Assembly: GCA_900758495.1 (NCBI GenBank) | Contig: CAAERO010000034.1 | Coordinates: forward strand, 1-18,083 | Length of the DNA stretch: 18,083 bases | Origin: Bacilli bacterium | GTDB lineage: Bacteria; Bacillota_I; Bacilli_A; RF39; UBA660 | Direction: 5' to 3' | Position numbers and translations under genes: made by a program | Notes under the pieces: generated by a model | Databases searched by the model: none | Told to the model about the DNA's origin: nothing | Seen by the model: the letters and a program-made list of their open reading frames with translations, nothing else | Part shown: positions 1-5,955 of the stretch, one piece after another | How positions within the stretch are numbered: position 1 is the first letter of the stretch | Layout of the letters: every line of letters starts with the position of its first letter

Positions 1-117
1 CCTATTAGTGGTAAAAATTATGAATATATTTATTGCTTGTGGGTAGCAGGGAATTTTAAAGGCAAAGGAATTGGAAAAGAATTACTAGAATATGCTCTTG
101 AGTTATTTCTTTTCTGA
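1..117 (+). pseudogene. GNAT N-acetyltransferase fragment, 5' cut by window edge, 3' truncated
   Basis: Reading from base 1, the plus strand encodes about 35 residues containing CLWVAGNFKGKGIGKELLEY, which matches GNAT motif A. The glycine-rich GKGIGKELL segment forms the pyrophosphate-binding loop for acetyl-CoA. The CLWV...FKGKG style resembles the GNAT subgroup that carries a YoaP-type C-terminal domain, but this is recalled, not searched. After EYALE the sequence stops resembling a GNAT and reaches TGA at 115-117. From there the DNA reads well as a serine recombinase on the other strand. The acetyltransferase is therefore broken within motif A, with the junction near 95-112. The N-terminus lies outside the window, and the enzyme cannot be functional from this copy. 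Confidence 0.75.
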
Positions 118-854
118 TGTTGACATTCTTCCCATAATTCTTTACTAATAATTGGTTCAACAACGTTTTCATAATATGTAGGATTTTTAGTTCTTTTCCC
201 ATGAATGAAATCTCCTTTATATATTTCATTTTCAATAATATGCAAAATTGTATTATCTCTCCAATTTTCTTTGCCTAGAACTTTTTCTTCTTTAAATAAA
301 TTAGCAATTTTTTGATATGATAATCCATTATGATACAAATTAAAAATTCTAATAACAATATCTTTAGTTGCTTCATCAGGAACAAGCCTTTTATCTACAT
401 GTTTATAACCAATTGGTGCTTGATGTGGAATGTGTCCTTGTTTTATTGCACCAGCAAGTCCAACTTTAGTTCTTTCAGAAGTTCTTTCTATTTCATTTTG
501 AGACACACTCATCATAATACGTGAAATCATTCTACCATTTGAAGTAGTGGTATTAATATCATCATATACAAAATCTAAATAAGCTTCATTTTCTTCCAAA
601 AAACTTAATATATTTTCCCAATCATAAATACTTCTAGTGATTCTATCTTGTTTTAAAGCAATCATTGTATTAATTTTTTTGCTTTTAATATCTTCTTTTA
701 ATCTTTCTCATTCAGGTCTGTAATTTCCTTTTTTAGCACTAATTCCAGCATCTTCGTAATAATCTATTATTTCAAAATCATTTAACTTACAATAGGCTTC
801 TAATCGTTCTTTTTGTTCTGGTAAACTAAATCCTTCACGAGCTTGATCTTCGGT
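105..854 (-). pseudogene. Interrupted large serine recombinase, main fragment (lacks N- and C-termini)
   Basis: Read on the minus strand from 854, this encodes VSTEDQAREGFSLPEQKERL, then EDAGISAKKGNYRPE, a TGA stop at 708-710, ERLKEDIKSKKINTMIALKQ, and on to MISRIMMSVSQNEIERTSER and APIGYKH...NWRDNTI...EIYKGDFIHGKRTKNPTYYENVV. This is the resolvase catalytic domain followed by the recombinase domain of a large serine recombinase. The gene is defective in three ways. An integrated element separates it from its first 16 codons, which lie at 10263-10310. The TGA interrupts the frame where one transition from TGG would restore Trp. The C-terminal zinc ribbon and coiled coil are missing, replaced by the GNAT fragment near position 105. 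Trp codons elsewhere in it are TGG, so TGA recoding is unlikely. The piece beginning at 665 could be called as a shorter ORF but would lack the active site. Confidence 0.9.
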
Positions 855-876
855 TGAAACCCCTTAAAGTGAGAAA
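831..876. other. attL: left junction of the integrated element
   Basis: Bases up to 852 are recombinase coding sequence (B half), 853-854 is the GT crossover dinucleotide, and 855-876 is the P' half ending AAAGTGAGAAA. The P' half is the inverted partner of the P half at 10239-10260, matching at 18 of 22 positions. The boundary was fixed by requiring that joining B to B' rebuilds a continuous recombinase N-terminus and that GT lie at the exact centre of the P/P' palindrome; both tests give the same position. Confidence 0.85.
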
Positions 877-914
877 CACATTTAAACCATTGAAAAGCCT
901 AATAAAAGCACATT

Positions 915-942
915 TTGAAATATACAAAAAAATATGTAAAAT
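915..942 (+). promoter_or_regulatory. Promoter for the first element gene
   Basis: TTGAAA at 915-920 and TAAAAT at 937-942 are separated by 16 bases, followed by a ribosome binding site and the start at 963. It lies inside the element, about 60 bases from attL. Confidence 0.5.
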
Positions 943-962
943 ATAGATTAGGAGTGAAAAAA

Positions 963-1190
963 ATGACTAAAAAGTTAGAAGATTTAAGATTTAACATAAC
1001 CGAAGATATGAATAATATGATTATTGAAATTATAGTTATAAGACAATTACTAAAAGAGGGCAAAGTTGCCAAGAAAGATAGAAAACTTGTTGAAAAAGAA
1101 TTGAAAGAATTAACCGATTTATTTGTATTAGAGTTTAGAAAAAATAATATTGAAGAAAGAAAATTGTATAATGATTTAATGAATAAGTAA
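963..1190 (+). CDS. Small charged protein of unknown function (75 aa)
   Basis: The start at ATG 963 is chosen because AGGAG lies just upstream; an in-frame TTG at 915 falls in the -35 box and is not credible. The protein is rich in Lys, Glu and Leu and probably all helical (KLVEKELKELTDLFVLEFRK), with no Cys, no signal peptide and no motif I recognise. It is the first gene inside the left end and is transcribed away from attL, with its own promoter and a terminator at 1198-1228. Small proteins at such positions are sometimes recombination directionality factors or regulators, but nothing in this sequence proves that. Confidence 0.75.
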   Translation: MTKKLEDLRFNITEDMNNMIIEIIVIRQLLKEGKVAKKDRKLVEKELKELTDLFVLEFRKNNIEERKLYNDLMNK

Positions 1191-1197
1191 AAAAATA

Positions 1198-1228
1198 AGA
1201 GAGATAAGCAATTAAAACTTATCTCTCT
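1198..1228. terminator. Bidirectional intrinsic terminator
   Basis: AGAGAGATAAG (1198-1208) pairs perfectly with CTTATCTCTCT (1218-1228) across a 9-base loop. An A-rich run lies to its left and TTTAATT to its right, so it can end both the plus-strand gene at 963-1190 and the convergent minus-strand operon ending at 1233. Confidence 0.85.
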
Positions 1229-1232
1229 TTAA

Positions 1233-1562
1233 TTATTTACAACCATTATTTTTTGTCCTTTTTGTTGTTGTCTTTCCATAACCTAATTCAACACGATTAG
1301 AATATCTACAACCAGCACAATTAACTGCTATTTGTTGTTTAGGGTCTTTTTGAAACTCCCAAATAATTTCATCAAAACACTCTCTAAATAATTGCATAAA
1401 CTCTTTTCTTTTGCTTTCGTGTTCTTCTAACATTTTATTATAATTTTCAATACCATTATCAATTATAAAGTTTAGGTCATATTCAAGAGTACCTTTCTTT
1501 GGCTCTTTAAGTCCTAGCAAGTCCTCAATATCTAAATCAATACTTATTTTATTGTTTTTCAT
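1233..1562 (-). CDS. Hypothetical protein with a C-terminal cysteine pair (109 aa)
   Basis: ATG at 1562 is preceded by GGAGG about nine bases upstream, and the start overlaps the last codons of the HTH gene before it, which indicates translational coupling. The N-terminal half is acidic and helical (DLDIEDLLGLKEPKKGTLEY), the middle is a charged helix, and the tail contains NCAGCRYSNR followed by a basic segment. A further Cys sits next to the C-terminus. The CxxC may bind metal, but a lone CxxC is weak evidence. It is the last gene of the minus-strand replication-like cluster and ends at a bidirectional terminator. I do not recognise the family. Confidence 0.75.
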   Translation of the reverse strand: MKNNKISIDLDIEDLLGLKEPKKGTLEYDLNFIIDNGIENYNKMLEEHESKRKEFMQLFRECFDEIIWEFQKDPKQQIAVNCAGCRYSNRVELGYGKTTTKRTKNNGCK

Positions 1563-1737
1563 CTTGTTTTACCTCCATAGCCTCAATTAGTTTTAAATAT
1601 TCAAACTCACTAATTAAATAATTTTTAGATGATTTTATAGCCTTAATTTTTTCTTCTTCTATAAGTTTTTTTATATATACAATAGAAGTGTGTAGGCTAT
1701 CACTTACCTCGGCAAGTGTTAAAAATTTTTGTTTCAT
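1549..1737 (-). CDS. Small excisionase-like helix-turn-helix protein (62 aa)
   Basis: ATG at 1737 has AAAGGAGG ten bases upstream. A longer in-frame ORF reaching 1881 would run across the terminator of the upstream gene and lacks a ribosome site, so the short start is preferred. The protein MKQKFLTLAEVSDSLHTSIV continues into YIKKLIEEEKIKAIKSSKNY. This is the MerR/excisionase-type winged helix fold (HTH_17): a helix-turn-helix, a basic wing around KAIKSS, then a C-terminal helix (SEFEYLKLIEAM). Such proteins bind DNA as recombination directionality factors or as plasmid regulators. Its start lies downstream of the DnaB-like gene and its end overlaps the next start, so it belongs to the same operon. 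A role in excision is inferred only. Confidence 0.75.
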   Translation of the reverse strand: MKQKFLTLAEVSDSLHTSIVYIKKLIEEEKIKAIKSSKNYLISEFEYLKLIEAMEVKQDEKQ

Positions 1738-1848
1738 TTGTGTTCCTCCTTTTAATAGGTACGGGTGGCTTTTGTAGTATTTTCTATTTACTTTTTGGTA
1801 GCAACGGGTTGCCCTAAAATTAAACGACCATACAATTTTCCAAAATAA

Positions 1849-1870
1849 AAGGAACTCGTTAAAGTTCCTT
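1849..1870 (-). terminator. Terminator of the DnaB-like gene
   Basis: On the minus strand AAGGAACT and AGTTCCTT pair around a 6-base loop and are followed by TTTATTTT. The stem includes the stop codon of the gene ending at 1859, so downstream HTH expression may need readthrough. Confidence 0.65.
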
Positions 1871-2686
1871 AAATATGGCATAATTGCCTATATATTTCAA
1901 ATCAAATTGTCCTTTTACCCCAAACCTATTTTTTAAAAACTCAAGTGTAATAGTATCAGTATCATCAGTAAAAGCCAACCCTCTATTATTTTCTTTTTGA
2001 TACATAATTATTAGATAGTCTGCCGTATATTCTATGCTACCACTTTCTTTAAATGATGATATATCGTTTCTTTTGGCTCCCTCACGGCTTAAACTACTAA
2101 TTGCTACAATAGGTATATTGTAATTATTAGCAAGTGCTTTAAGTTCTCGTGTAATAATATCTACATTTTGTTTATCGTTGTTCCCATTACAACTTATAAA
2201 TTGTATGTAATCAATAATAACAACAACTTTATCATTTTCAAACTCATTACAAAAGTCGTAAATAGTCTTAGATATTTTCATAATATTTCTAATATTATCT
2301 ACTATGTAGACATTATTTCCTATTGGTTCATAATGGCTATAATAAGTATCTAAATCATCAACACTATTACTTATAAAGTCGTTTGGTGTATGATTAGTTA
2401 AGTTGTCATCTAAATAAGACAATCGGCTCAAAGATTTTGATACTAACTCATATTTAGTCAATTCTAAAGAAAAGAACAAAACCTTTGTGTTAGGTTGGTG
2501 TGCCACATTGTCGGCAAGTTGTAAGACAAAAGTTGTCTTTCCTAAACCTGTATTAGCCCCAATAATAGTTAAGCCTTTTGATAAGCCACCACCATATATA
2601 TTGTCTAATTTATTAAAGTTAGTTGGTATCTTCCTTATATTGTTTTCATTTTCTATATAATTTTTATATTCTTCTTTTGTTATCAT
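1859..2686 (-). CDS. DnaB C-terminal-like (RecA-fold) ATPase (275 aa)
   Basis: The protein has a Walker A GANTGLGKTT (residues 43-52), a Walker B VVVIIDYIQF (155-163), the DnaB-like sensor segment NIPIVAISSLSREGAKR, and the SFKESGSIEYTADYLI motif (211-226) that matches the RESGSIEQDAD region of replicative helicases. Only the C-terminal RecA-like domain of DnaB is present; the N-terminal primase-interacting domain is absent, as the full-length family exceeds 400 residues. It probably forms a ring ATPase, either as a plasmid helicase or as a loader-like accessory. The start at 2686 follows GGAGG. It sits between a putative replication initiator and an excisionase-like gene, which supports a replication role for the cluster. 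It could instead act in partition or DNA repair. Confidence 0.88.
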   Translation of the reverse strand: MITKEEYKNYIENENNIRKIPTNFNKLDNIYGGGLSKGLTIIGANTGLGKTTFVLQLADNVAHQPNTKVLFFSLELTKYELVSKSLSRLSYLDDNLTNHTPNDFISNSVDDLDTYYSHYEPIGNNVYIVDNIRNIMKISKTIYDFCNEFENDKVVVIIDYIQFISCNGNNDKQNVDIITRELKALANNYNIPIVAISSLSREGAKRNDISSFKESGSIEYTADYLIIMYQKENNRGLAFTDDTDTITLEFLKNRFGVKGQFDLKYIGNYAIFKEL

Positions 2687-2696
2687 GTTTTTCCTC

Positions 2697-2712
2697 CTTG
2701 TATATATACAAG
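2697..2712. promoter_or_regulatory. 16-bp perfect palindrome in front of the DnaB-like gene
   Basis: CTTGTATATATACAAG at 2697-2712 is a perfect palindrome directly upstream of the GGAGG of the DnaB-like gene. On the minus strand a TATACT-type -10 overlaps it. It may be an operator, or an RNA hairpin that limits ribosome access; the sequence cannot decide between these. Confidence 0.45.
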
Positions 2713-2778
2713 TATAATATACTCTACATATACTTTTTTATTTTTTATCTATTGTAAAAACTAAATTATAGATATATA

Positions 2779-2872
2779 AGCACCACTCCATAAGGAGTGA
2801 GTGCTATATATAATATACTTATTATATTTAAGGAACTAAACACCTAATAAAAGTCTTTATTTATAAGTGTTT
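2779..2872. repeat. Two hairpins in the rep-DnaB intergenic region
   Basis: Hairpin one (2779-2805) has an 11-bp stem, AGCACCACTCC with GGAGTGAGTGCT, with one bulged base and an ATAA loop. Hairpin two (2838-2872) pairs AAACAC with GTGTTT and inner AATAAA with TTTATT. Neither has a good U-tract, so they are not clear terminators. Their place between the putative initiator gene and the helicase-like gene would suit an origin, an mRNA stability element or an attenuator. Which one is undecided. Confidence 0.4.
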
Positions 2873-2922
2873 GTCTTAAATGCTATCTACATACCAAGTC
2901 TTAAAAACCGCTTTACTTTGCT

Positions 2923-3717
2923 TTAATTTCTACACTCAAAGATTATTTTATCGTTTATGAAAGTGTTGTAAGTAGTTGGCTCATTCTCGTATTGCCAAGT
3001 TAAATTAAGTAATTCGCTCATATAGTTCATATTCTTTTTAAATGGTTCTAATATGTTTCTTGATACTTGTTTGCTTTCGTTCAAGTCATTATAACAAGGT
3101 AGTAAAGGACAATATTTTGTTATTTCTTTTACTGAGATTATATTTTTGTGTTTATTGCTATAATTGACTTGCCTATGAAATAAAACACGAACTCCCATAA
3201 ATAAACTATGATGATATTTTGTTATATTCATAGTAAATAACTCGTTAGGTAGTTGTAAGGTTAATCTACTATAACCGAGTAGCGTTAAGTAATCATTGTT
3301 AAATCTAATTGTAATACTACCTTTTGTAGTGGAGTAATCATCTATGATACGACAACTTTTTGTTTCTTTGGTATAACCTTTGTTATTCTTTTTACCTTTA
3401 AAATAATAATAATTAAACCTTATGGTTTTTAAATATTCAAGTGATGATATAATATAAGCCTTTTTAGTCGTTTTTAAGGCATTTAGGAAGACTTTTGTAT
3501 CAAGTGTTATCACATTATCTCTTAAAGCATTTTGGCTTAATAAACAACCTAAATAAAGGTATAATTTATATGTTATTAAATCATTTGCCGTATTGGTGTA
3601 ATTATCATTTAACTTGATAGCAAAATCTCTTTCAATTAAAGTATGTTCCTTTGAATATTTTACTCTAATAATATTTAAGTGTAACTTGTTGGCATATCTA
3701 TTTTGATATAGATACAT
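2923..3717 (-). CDS. Putative plasmid-type replication initiator (264 aa)
   Basis: The start at 3717 is preceded by AAAAGGAGG. The protein is basic and soluble, rich in Tyr, Asn and Lys, without signal peptide or membrane segments. The helical stretch YKLYLYLGCLLSQNALRDNV is followed by TTKKAYIISSLEYLKTIRF and then beta-rich segments (KGSITIRFNNDYLTLLG). This helix-helix-strand pattern resembles the winged-helix domains of plasmid and phage replication initiators, and the length suits a small Rep protein. The neighbours are HTH genes, a DnaB-C-like ATPase, hairpins and short direct repeats at 4023-4053. No diagnostic catalytic motif, such as a rolling-circle Tyr, can be assigned with confidence, so the call rests on fold impression and context. 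Confidence 0.5.
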   Translation of the reverse strand: MYLYQNRYANKLHLNIIRVKYSKEHTLIERDFAIKLNDNYTNTANDLITYKLYLYLGCLLSQNALRDNVITLDTKVFLNALKTTKKAYIISSLEYLKTIRFNYYYFKGKKNNKGYTKETKSCRIIDDYSTTKGSITIRFNNDYLTLLGYSRLTLQLPNELFTMNITKYHHSLFMGVRVLFHRQVNYSNKHKNIISVKEITKYCPLLPCYNDLNESKQVSRNILEPFKKNMNYMSELLNLTWQYENEPTTYNTFINDKIIFECRN

Positions 3718-3802
3718 AAGTAATTCCTCCTTTTAATTTTTACAATTTAATTTTAATATTCTTTGGTAGAGTGTGTTAAGTTTTTAACCACAACAAAGCA
3801 AC

Positions 3803-3973
3803 CTAACTTTTATTGAAAACAAAAACAAGGGCATTTAATTGCTCTTGTGATAGATAGTATCTATTGCCAACTTTTGTGTATGATACTTCATTATTACTAA
3901 CCCAACTATACAAAGTCTTATAAGATATACCTATAATCTTACAAGCCTCTTTTAAAGATATTAAGTCTTTAAT
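3803..3973 (-). CDS. Small HTH_17 protein with a probable AUU start (56 aa)
   Basis: The frame encodes DLISLKEACKIIGISYKTLY then SWVSNNEVSYTKVGNRYYLS, a textbook excisionase/MerR-type helix-turn-helix with a wing. No ATG, GTG or TTG lies between the upstream in-frame TGA and the conserved domain. The strong ribosome site GAGGGGGTGG sits five bases before an ATT codon at 3971-3973, which is the best start; ATT initiation is rare but documented for infC. The gene is easily missed because of this start. It lies upstream of the putative initiator on the same strand. It probably binds nearby repeats or an attachment site, acting as a regulator or directionality factor; that role is inferred. Confidence 0.7.
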   Translation of the reverse strand: MKDLISLKEACKIIGISYKTLYSWVSNNEVSYTKVGNRYYLSQEQLNALVFVFNKS

Positions 3974-4022
3974 ACTACCACCCCCTCATATATATAGTGA
4001 TAGTGGTGGGAATAGAATACAA

Positions 4023-4053
4023 TTTTAGTGTAGTTTTGTGTAATTTTGTTAAA
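4023..4053. repeat. Short tandem TTTTG/AGTGTA-like repeats
   Basis: Three adjacent 10-11 bp units begin TTTTAGTGTAG, TTTTGTGTAA and TTTTGTTAAA. They are spaced one helical turn apart, next to two DNA-binding protein genes and a possible initiator gene, so they could be a short iteron set. In such AT-rich DNA chance similarity cannot be excluded. Confidence 0.3.
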
Positions 4054-4059
4054 TGTTCG

Positions 4060-4089
4060 CTTGTTATAGTCTAACAAGTATAGTATAAT
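4060..4089 (+). promoter_or_regulatory. Promoter with operator dyad for the toxin-like peptide
   Basis: The -35 TTGTTA (4061-4066) and a perfect -10 TATAAT (4084-4089) have the ideal 17-base spacing. A dyad, CTTGTTA at 4060-4066 and TAACAAG at 4072-4078, overlaps the -35 box and spacer and could be an operator. Transcription would begin near 4096, close to the GGGAATACT arm at 4098. Confidence 0.75.
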
Positions 4090-4124
4090 TCCAATTAGGG
4101 AATACTCTAACAGTTGAGTGCTTG

Positions 4125-4146
4125 CCACCTTTCAAAAGAAAGGAGG
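4125..4146 (+). promoter_or_regulatory. Hairpin hiding the toxin ribosome binding site
   Basis: CCACCTTTC (4125-4133), loop AAAA and GAAAGGAGG (4138-4146) form a stem with one A-A mismatch. The Shine-Dalgarno bases AAAGGAGG are inside the stem, so translation of the peptide at 4155 should be inhibited unless the RNA is processed or refolded. Confidence 0.65.
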
Positions 4147-4154
4147 CTGATAGT

Positions 4155-4238
4155 ATGAATAAGAAAGATTTTTTAATCTTATCTCTTATCTTAATTATCT
4201 TTTTGCTAATAGCCTTACTTTTTACTTTCGTAAAGTAG
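4155..4238 (+). CDS. Hydrophobic 27-aa peptide, candidate type I toxin
   Basis: ATG at 4155 lies eight bases after GGAGG. The peptide begins MNKKDFLILSLILIIFLLIA and ends LLFTFVK: a short charged N-terminus, one transmembrane helix of about 20 residues, and a terminal Lys. This is the usual architecture of small membrane toxins of type I toxin-antitoxin systems, though it matches none I know by sequence. Supporting context is strong. It has its own promoter, the ribosome site is in a hairpin, inverted-repeat arms surround it, and an antisense RNA promoter and terminator lie on the opposite strand just downstream. Such toxins depolarise membranes and stabilise mobile elements. It could instead be a small membrane regulator; toxicity is untested. 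Confidence 0.65.
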   Translation: MNKKDFLILSLILIIFLLIALLFTFVK

Positions 4239-4248
4239 TAATCTATGT

Positions 4249-4358
4249 AAAAGAAAAGCACTCAATCTAACAAGATTAAGTGCGAACCAAATTTGTGGCG
4301 AGTACTCAACATTGCCTTGTTAAGTATTCCCATTTTTATTTTATTCAAGTTCCCTTGA
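4249..4358 (-). ncRNA. Candidate antisense RNA antitoxin
   Basis: On the minus strand, -35 TTGCTA (4389-4394) and -10 TATTAT (4366-4371) are 17 bases apart, predicting a start near 4358. An intrinsic terminator (stem 4258-4283 with one mismatch, then TTTTCTTTT) ends the RNA at 4249. The roughly 110-nt product overlaps the 3' untranslated part of the toxin transcript without entering the coding region (ends 4238). It contains no credible ORF with a ribosome site. Because of the inverted repeat, its 5' region resembles the 5' end of the toxin mRNA, so it could compete for the same 3' arm. The endpoints are predictions. Confidence 0.6.
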
Positions 4359-4375
4359 CATATACATAATATCAT

Positions 4376-4406
4376 AAAAACGACTATTTAGCAAGTAGCC
4401 GTTTTT
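4376..4406. terminator. Bidirectional terminator between toxin locus and zinc-ribbon operon
   Basis: AAAAACGACTA (4376-4386) pairs with TAGCCGTTTTT (4396-4406) with one mismatch. It can end the toxin mRNA on the plus strand and the zinc-ribbon operon on the minus strand. The -35 box of the antisense RNA lies inside this stem. Confidence 0.75.
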
Positions 4407-4410
4407 ATGT

Positions 4411-4989
4411 TTAATCTGCTGTATATTTTAATGTTGTATCATTATATTTACAAGAAAAATCTTTGCCATTTCTACTACAATATAAAACTTTACCACTTAT
4501 TGTTATTGTATAGGATGACCCTTTTTTACTCCAAGAACAATTGCTATCAATTTCGTCTTTACTATCGTCATAGTGGCTATCATAATAATAGTAGCATTTT
4601 CCAAAACTTTGTAGTGTAATGCTTTCATAAGTGGTTAAACTACTATTCATTCTATATATAGTAGTTTCCCTACTAAATATAAATATTATTAAAAATAAGA
4701 TGATTGCTATACTTATACAAGTAATCACAATAGTTTTTTTATTTTTTGTCTTAATATTATTTAGATATTTAGACAATTTTTCTTTTAAAAAATTACTTTT
4801 GTTTTGCTTTTTTTCTAAATTAGTGGGACAACCACAATTAGAACAAACTTTATCAGTTTTTAAAATCTTTTTCCCACATTCTTCACAATAATATTTAGTT
4901 TCATTTTCAACAGGACAACCACAATGAATACAAGTCTTAGATTTATCACTTATTTCTTTTTTACATTCAGGACATTTTATTAATGCCAT
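4411..4989 (-). CDS. Double zinc-ribbon membrane protein (192 aa)
   Basis: Two short zinc ribbons occupy the N-terminus: CPEC...CIHCG (Cys 6, 9, 20, 23) and CEECG...CSNCG (Cys 35, 38, 49, 52). A basic linker is followed by one transmembrane helix (TIVITCISIAIILFLIIFIF, about 85-107) and a C-terminal domain of about 85 residues, expected outside the cell, with several Cys that may form disulfides. The start at 4989 follows AAGGAG, in the 11-base gap after the upstream gene. It shares the opening MALIKC and the zinc ribbon plus TM layout with that gene, so the two are paralogues at the N-terminus. The family is common in Firmicutes but poorly characterised; a role in membrane sensing or anchoring is a guess. 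Confidence 0.85.
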   Translation of the reverse strand: MALIKCPECKKEISDKSKTCIHCGCPVENETKYYCEECGKKILKTDKVCSNCGCPTNLEKKQNKSNFLKEKLSKYLNNIKTKNKKTIVITCISIAIILFLIIFIFSRETTIYRMNSSLTTYESITLQSFGKCYYYYDSHYDDSKDEIDSNCSWSKKGSSYTITISGKVLYCSRNGKDFSCKYNDTTLKYTAD

Positions 4990-5000
4990 ATTATCACTCC

Positions 5001-5843
5001 TTATTCAATATTGTTTTTATCAAGTATTTTACTTAGTTCGTTATATTCGGTTTTACCCTCAATAGTTTCTACATTAACACCATTTTTAATGATATGAGTT
5101 GTTGGGGTAAGACTTATACCAGATATATCTTCTGTATCAAGTTCATAATAATATACTGGAGTAGAATAATTACTAACAACTTTATTTAGTATTTCTTTAT
5201 ATGCTTTACTATATTGGCAAGTTTCCCTCACAAACACCACAATAGCACTTTCGCCATTATTCAAAATGCTTTGATAATCGCTATAAGAGATATAAGTTGT
5301 TTCTTCATTTATAGTAAGACTATTTTTATCTTTAGATGAGGTCTTAACAAAGTAATCTTCGCAATTTTCTCCGCTCATACACAATTTATTATCGTTTATG
5401 TATAATTTACCAGTATAATCTTGTTCTTCATATTTAAAATAAACATAGATTATGCCATTGCTCTCGTTATAAGTACCAGAATAAGTAATTTTATTTTCTA
5501 AATCATTAATATCGTAGCCAGCATAGTTAAAAGTACCATTTTTTAACAATTCAATATAAGCATAACTTGTTCTTGTTGTTTTATTTCCTCGTTTCCATGT
5601 AATGTTATGTTCCCATTTACCAATATAACTTTTGGAATTATGGTTTAAAACTAAAAATATAGTTATACCAATTAAGACAATAGCAAGTAAGACACCTCCA
5701 ATAATCAAAATGCCTTTTTTACTTGCTTTCTTTATTGGCTTTTCAACATTATTTTTAACATTTACTTTTTTGCCACAATGAATACAAGTTGTAGCCTTAT
5801 CACTTATTTCTTTACCGCAATTATTACACTTGATTAAAGCCAT
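5001..5843 (-). CDS. Zinc-ribbon membrane protein with external thioredoxin-like domain (280 aa)
   Basis: Starting at MALIKC (5843) gives one zinc ribbon (Cys 6, 9, 20, 23), a TM helix (about 44-66), a beta-rich domain (about 72-166, IGKWEHNITWKRG) and a C-terminal thioredoxin-like domain (about 184-276). That last domain contains VVFVRETCQYSK with a CxxS active-site variant (Cys 209, Ser 212) and LTPTTHIIKNG, where the Pro fits the conserved cis-proline. An in-frame ATG at 5873 lies inside the -10 box, so it is rejected. The CxxS form favours mixed-disulfide or isomerase-like chemistry over simple reduction. It is the first gene of a two-gene operon, divergent from an XRE regulator. The substrate is unknown; the neighbouring Cys-rich external domain (4411-4989) is a candidate partner. 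Confidence 0.85.
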   Translation of the reverse strand: MALIKCNNCGKEISDKATTCIHCGKKVNVKNNVEKPIKKASKKGILIIGGVLLAIVLIGITIFLVLNHNSKSYIGKWEHNITWKRGNKTTRTSYAYIELLKNGTFNYAGYDINDLENKITYSGTYNESNGIIYVYFKYEEQDYTGKLYINDNKLCMSGENCEDYFVKTSSKDKNSLTINEETTYISYSDYQSILNNGESAIVVFVRETCQYSKAYKEILNKVVSNYSTPVYYYELDTEDISGISLTPTTHIIKNGVNVETIEGKTEYNELSKILDKNNIE

Positions 5844-5871
5844 ATAAACGCACACTCCTTTCTTATTATTC

Positions 5872-5903
5872 ATTATACCATAACTTACTCGAACAGAGTA
5901 AGT
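5872..5903. promoter_or_regulatory. Promoter and 21-bp dyad operator between divergent genes
   Basis: On the minus strand a perfect TATAAT (5872-5877) serves the zinc-ribbon operon. Just upstream, ACTTACTC and GAGTAAGT form a perfect 8-bp dyad with a 5-base spacer (5883-5903), covering the -35 region. The XRE gene starts at 5956 on the other strand and is the obvious candidate to bind here. Confidence 0.65.
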
Positions 5904-5955
5904 ATATATAACAAAATAAATGAGAAAATTATATATAGATGAGGTGGTGGTATAA

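Larger units (their letters stand above)
4098..4331. repeat. Long-range inverted repeat flanking the toxin-like ORF
   Basis: The 5' arm (4098-4129) and the 3' arm (4295-4331) are inverted copies. GGGAATACT and GTTGAGTGCTTGCCAC in the 5' arm can pair with the 3' arm, the second block completely if two G-U pairs are allowed. The 3' arm carries extra bases between the two blocks. A transcript crossing both arms would fold end to end and enclose the 27-aa ORF, as described for several type I toxin mRNAs. Confidence 0.65.

Noticed and set aside
330..524. 64-aa plus-strand frame inside the recombinase fragment.
   Set aside because: It lies antisense to clear recombinase coding sequence, lacks a ribosome site and has no natural protein character.
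708..710. In-frame TGA in the recombinase, possibly read as Trp (recoded genetic code), together with absence of TGA stops in the window.
   Set aside because: Trp is TGG in the same pseudogene and in the intact genes (for example in the integrase and the ATPase), and long ORFs are not split by TGA. A nonsense mutation in a dead gene is simpler. TAA/TAG preference is common in AT-rich genomes.
2168..2353. 61-aa plus-strand frame antisense to the DnaB-like gene.
   Set aside because: Shadow of a well-supported gene; hydrophobic composition is due to reverse reading of AT-rich codons.
3970..4060. CRISPR-like or long iteron array near the tandem TTTTG units.
   Set aside because: Only three imperfect 10-11 bp units without spacers of constant length; no array of 20-40 bp repeats occurs anywhere in the window.
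4064..4261. 65-aa minus-strand frame across the toxin locus.
   Set aside because: It overlaps the toxin promoter, leader and ORF and has no ribosome site; the RNA signals explain the region better.
4407..4891. Plus-strand frames of 70 and 86 aa opposite the zinc-ribbon gene.
   Set aside because: Antisense to paired CxxC ribbons and a TM helix with a good start; no ribosome sites.
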